Shown piece after piece: positions 24,722-26,271 of a stretch of DNA of 26,271 bases. Source of the stretch: UBA11795 sp964652755 (GTDB lineage Bacteria > Chloroflexota > Dehalococcoidia > Lucifugimonadales > UBA826); NCBI GenBank assembly GCA_964652755.1, contig CAZZBP010000025.1, forward strand, positions 1-26,271, in the 5' to 3' direction. The position numbers and the translations under genes were made by a program. Position 1 is the first letter of the stretch. Each line of letters starts with the position of its first letter. The notes under the pieces were generated by a model that worked only from the letters and a program-made list of their open reading frames with translations, ran no database searches and was not told the DNA's origin.

Positions 24722-26035
24722 GTGAAATACGCGATAGTTGGAACAGGTTCCAGGGCCGAACTATTCATCTCGGCCATAGTCCACAAATATCGATCGGACC
24801 ATGAGTTGGTAGCGCTTTGCGATTCGAACCCTCAGAGAATCAAGTATCACCAGGAACGAATACGTTCGCAACTTCCTGACCTCGAAGTGCAAGGATTCGA
24901 ATCTGAAGATTTTGATCTCATGATACGTTCCAAGAGTCCTGACGTAGTTATTGTGACCACAGTAGACGCTCAGCACCACGAATATATAATCAGGTCTCTG
25001 CAAATGGGATGTAATGTCGTCACGGAAAAGCCTATGACGACATCAGATCAAAATTGTCGCGATATTATTAGAGCGGTGGATCAAACTGGATTGGAAGTCA
25101 GGGTTGCGTTCAACTACAGGTGGGGCGTTGGTGTAGGTAGGGTAAAAGAAATACTTCAAGATTCGATCGGTCCTATACATCATGTCAGCCTTCAATATCT
25201 TTTGGATACTGATCACGGTGCTGATTATTTTCGAAGATGGCATCGAAATCGTGAGATGTCGGGGGGGTTGTTAGTACACAAGGCTACACATCATTTTGAC
25301 CTTGTTAATTGGTGGACCAATTCAGTGCCAGAAACGGTATTTGGAATGGGAAATTTAGCATTCTATGGTGATGGGAATGGACCAGCCCGTGTTTACTCCG
25401 ACCGATCTGATTATGGCGGGCATGATATTCAGGGTAACCCATTTCAACTTGACCTTTCCTCCACTGAGAAATTCAGAGGGTTATACAAGGAAGCACAAAA
25501 GTTTGATGGGTACAGAAGGGATATGGATGTATTTAGTAGTGGGATAGATATTGAAGATACCATGAGCGTCATAGTTGGCTATAGGACAGGGATTCAGCTC
25601 AGTTACTCTCTGGTTGCATATTCTTCCATGGAAGGATTTATGGTCACTTTCCATGGTGATAGAGGCAGGCTGCAATACGAGGAGATACACCGACCACGAA
25701 CTCGGATTGATGAGGCTGGTAGAAATATTGATACGGATGAAGACGGATGGTCATCGACTATAACTGTTCAGAACCTTTTCAAGGAGGCTCGACAAGAGAA
25801 GGTTGAAATCACAGAAGGAGGACATGGAGGAGCTGATCCCCTCATGTTAGATTCTCTTTTCGGGAAGGAAACTCGTAAAGATCCGTTGCAGAGAATTGCC
25901 GGTCATCAGCAAGGTGCAGCCTCCATTATGATCGGCGCGGCAGCAAATAGATCGATTTGTGAAGGAATTCCTGCCAATATAGGGGAACTGTGCCCGGAAT
26001 TAGGATCTGCTCATAGACTCTCCGAACTCATCTAG
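24722..26035 (+). CDS. Gfo/Idh/MocA family NAD(P)-dependent oxidoreductase
   Basis: This is a 437-residue protein with an N-terminal Rossmann fold (IVGTGSRAE at 5-13, acidic Asp34 after the second strand suggesting NAD preference) and the family signature EKPM (102-105). The catalytic segment is GGLLVHKATHHFD (181-193), where His190 occupies the usual catalytic histidine position. Family members oxidise or reduce sugars and cyclitols, or cleave C-O bonds. The protein is longer than the usual 330-390 residues because of an insertion around 205-260. The start is GTG with GGAGGG about six bases upstream. It stands alone between the NHL gene and a convergent membrane protein gene. The substrate is unknown. 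Confidence 0.9.
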   Translation: MKYAIVGTGSRAELFISAIVHKYRSDHELVALCDSNPQRIKYHQERIRSQLPDLEVQGFESEDFDLMIRSKSPDVVIVTTVDAQHHEYIIRSLQMGCNVVTEKPMTTSDQNCRDIIRAVDQTGLEVRVAFNYRWGVGVGRVKEILQDSIGPIHHVSLQYLLDTDHGADYFRRWHRNREMSGGLLVHKATHHFDLVNWWTNSVPETVFGMGNLAFYGDGNGPARVYSDRSDYGGHDIQGNPFQLDLSSTEKFRGLYKEAQKFDGYRRDMDVFSSGIDIEDTMSVIVGYRTGIQLSYSLVAYSSMEGFMVTFHGDRGRLQYEEIHRPRTRIDEAGRNIDTDEDGWSSTITVQNLFKEARQEKVEITEGGHGGADPLMLDSLFGKETRKDPLQRIAGHQQGAASIMIGAAANRSICEGIPANIGELCPELGSAHRLSELI

Positions 26036-26121
26036 TCGGAAATCGCAATTTGGACAGGCAAATTACTTTCTAATAGGTTTTGTAAGAACGTATTTCCTTT
26101 TAATAAATGCGAAGGAAACTT

Positions 26122-26271
26122 TCAAGAGTTTTCGTAAATTTTGGTCCGGTGATTCCTTCTTTTCCCTCTCCGCCATATGAAACAACTGATAATCACCGCC
26201 AAAGAGATGAGAGGAAAAAGGCAGATCAAGAGAATAGTACGGGGGTTCTTGAGCCAACCTTCTCGGCTTGA
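26122..26271 (-). CDS. C-terminal end of a membrane protein (partial)
   Basis: This minus-strand frame enters from the right edge and stops at TGA (26122-26124), giving 49 residues. It contains one clear membrane segment, TILLICLFPLISLAVIISCF, followed at once by a strongly basic tail (WRRGKRRNHRTK), the classic stop-transfer and positive-inside arrangement. The rest lies outside the window, so no family can be assigned. An overlapping 64-residue frame (26063-26257) in another phase looks less protein-like. Confidence is limited by the short length. Confidence 0.42.
   Translation of the reverse strand, partial: SSREGWLKNPRTILLICLFPLISLAVIISCFIWRRGKRRNHRTKIYENS

Noticed and set aside
26093..26118. 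TTTCCTT/AAGGAAA hairpin as a terminator between convergent genes
   Set aside because: The stem is short and A+T-rich with a 12-base loop and no T-tract on either side.
26063..26257. 64-codon minus-strand ORF at the right edge
   Set aside because: A different frame over the same bases gives a membrane segment followed by a basic tail and runs off the window edge, a better candidate for a real gene end.

Overview
The window reads as ordinary bacterial chromosome (genetic code 11, moderate to low G+C) from an organism without a close cultured model in the gene content. The best guess is a free-living Chloroflexota of the marine SAR202/Dehalococcoidia type. This is inferred from the lipoprotein solute-binding protein with a long Val/Glu/Lys-rich tether, a soluble reductive-dehalogenase-like protein, and the mix of MFS exporters, sulfatase and Gfo/Idh oxidoreductase. 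No rRNA, tRNA, CRISPR, integrase or insertion sequence was seen.

Left part (1-5200): the tail of a probable FAD-linked oxidase (+), an MFS exporter (-), a full-length but broken HpaI-type aldolase (+; two in-frame stops and a lost metal ligand), a second MFS transporter (-) and an orphan RdhA/QueG-type corrinoid iron-sulfur protein (-). Middle left (5365-10501): a formylglycine sulfatase, a terminator, then a minus-strand trio DUF1800 > DUF1501 > NHL propeller with no visible export signals.

Centre (10606-21409): a peptide-type ABC transporter in two minus-strand blocks. Upstream are the lipoprotein binding protein, a terminator-like hairpin, and permeases OppB and OppC. Downstream are ATPases OppD and OppF plus an unknown five-helix membrane protein. 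Between the blocks, on the opposite strand, sits a 1068-residue gene that appears to fuse an ArsP/UPF0718-like permease to a seven-motif calcium-type FG-GAP/VCBS propeller and an ASPIC/UnbV domain.

Right part (21410-26271): a 523-base non-coding region with a 27-base tandem repeat, a second DUF1800 > NHL pair on the plus strand (paralogous to the first, without DUF1501), a Gfo/Idh/MocA oxidoreductase, and the C-terminal end of an unidentified membrane protein (-). The two DUF1800/NHL cassettes face away from the ABC transporter on both sides. The most unusual items are the permease-propeller fusion and the duplicated, apparently cytoplasmic DUF1800/NHL cassette.
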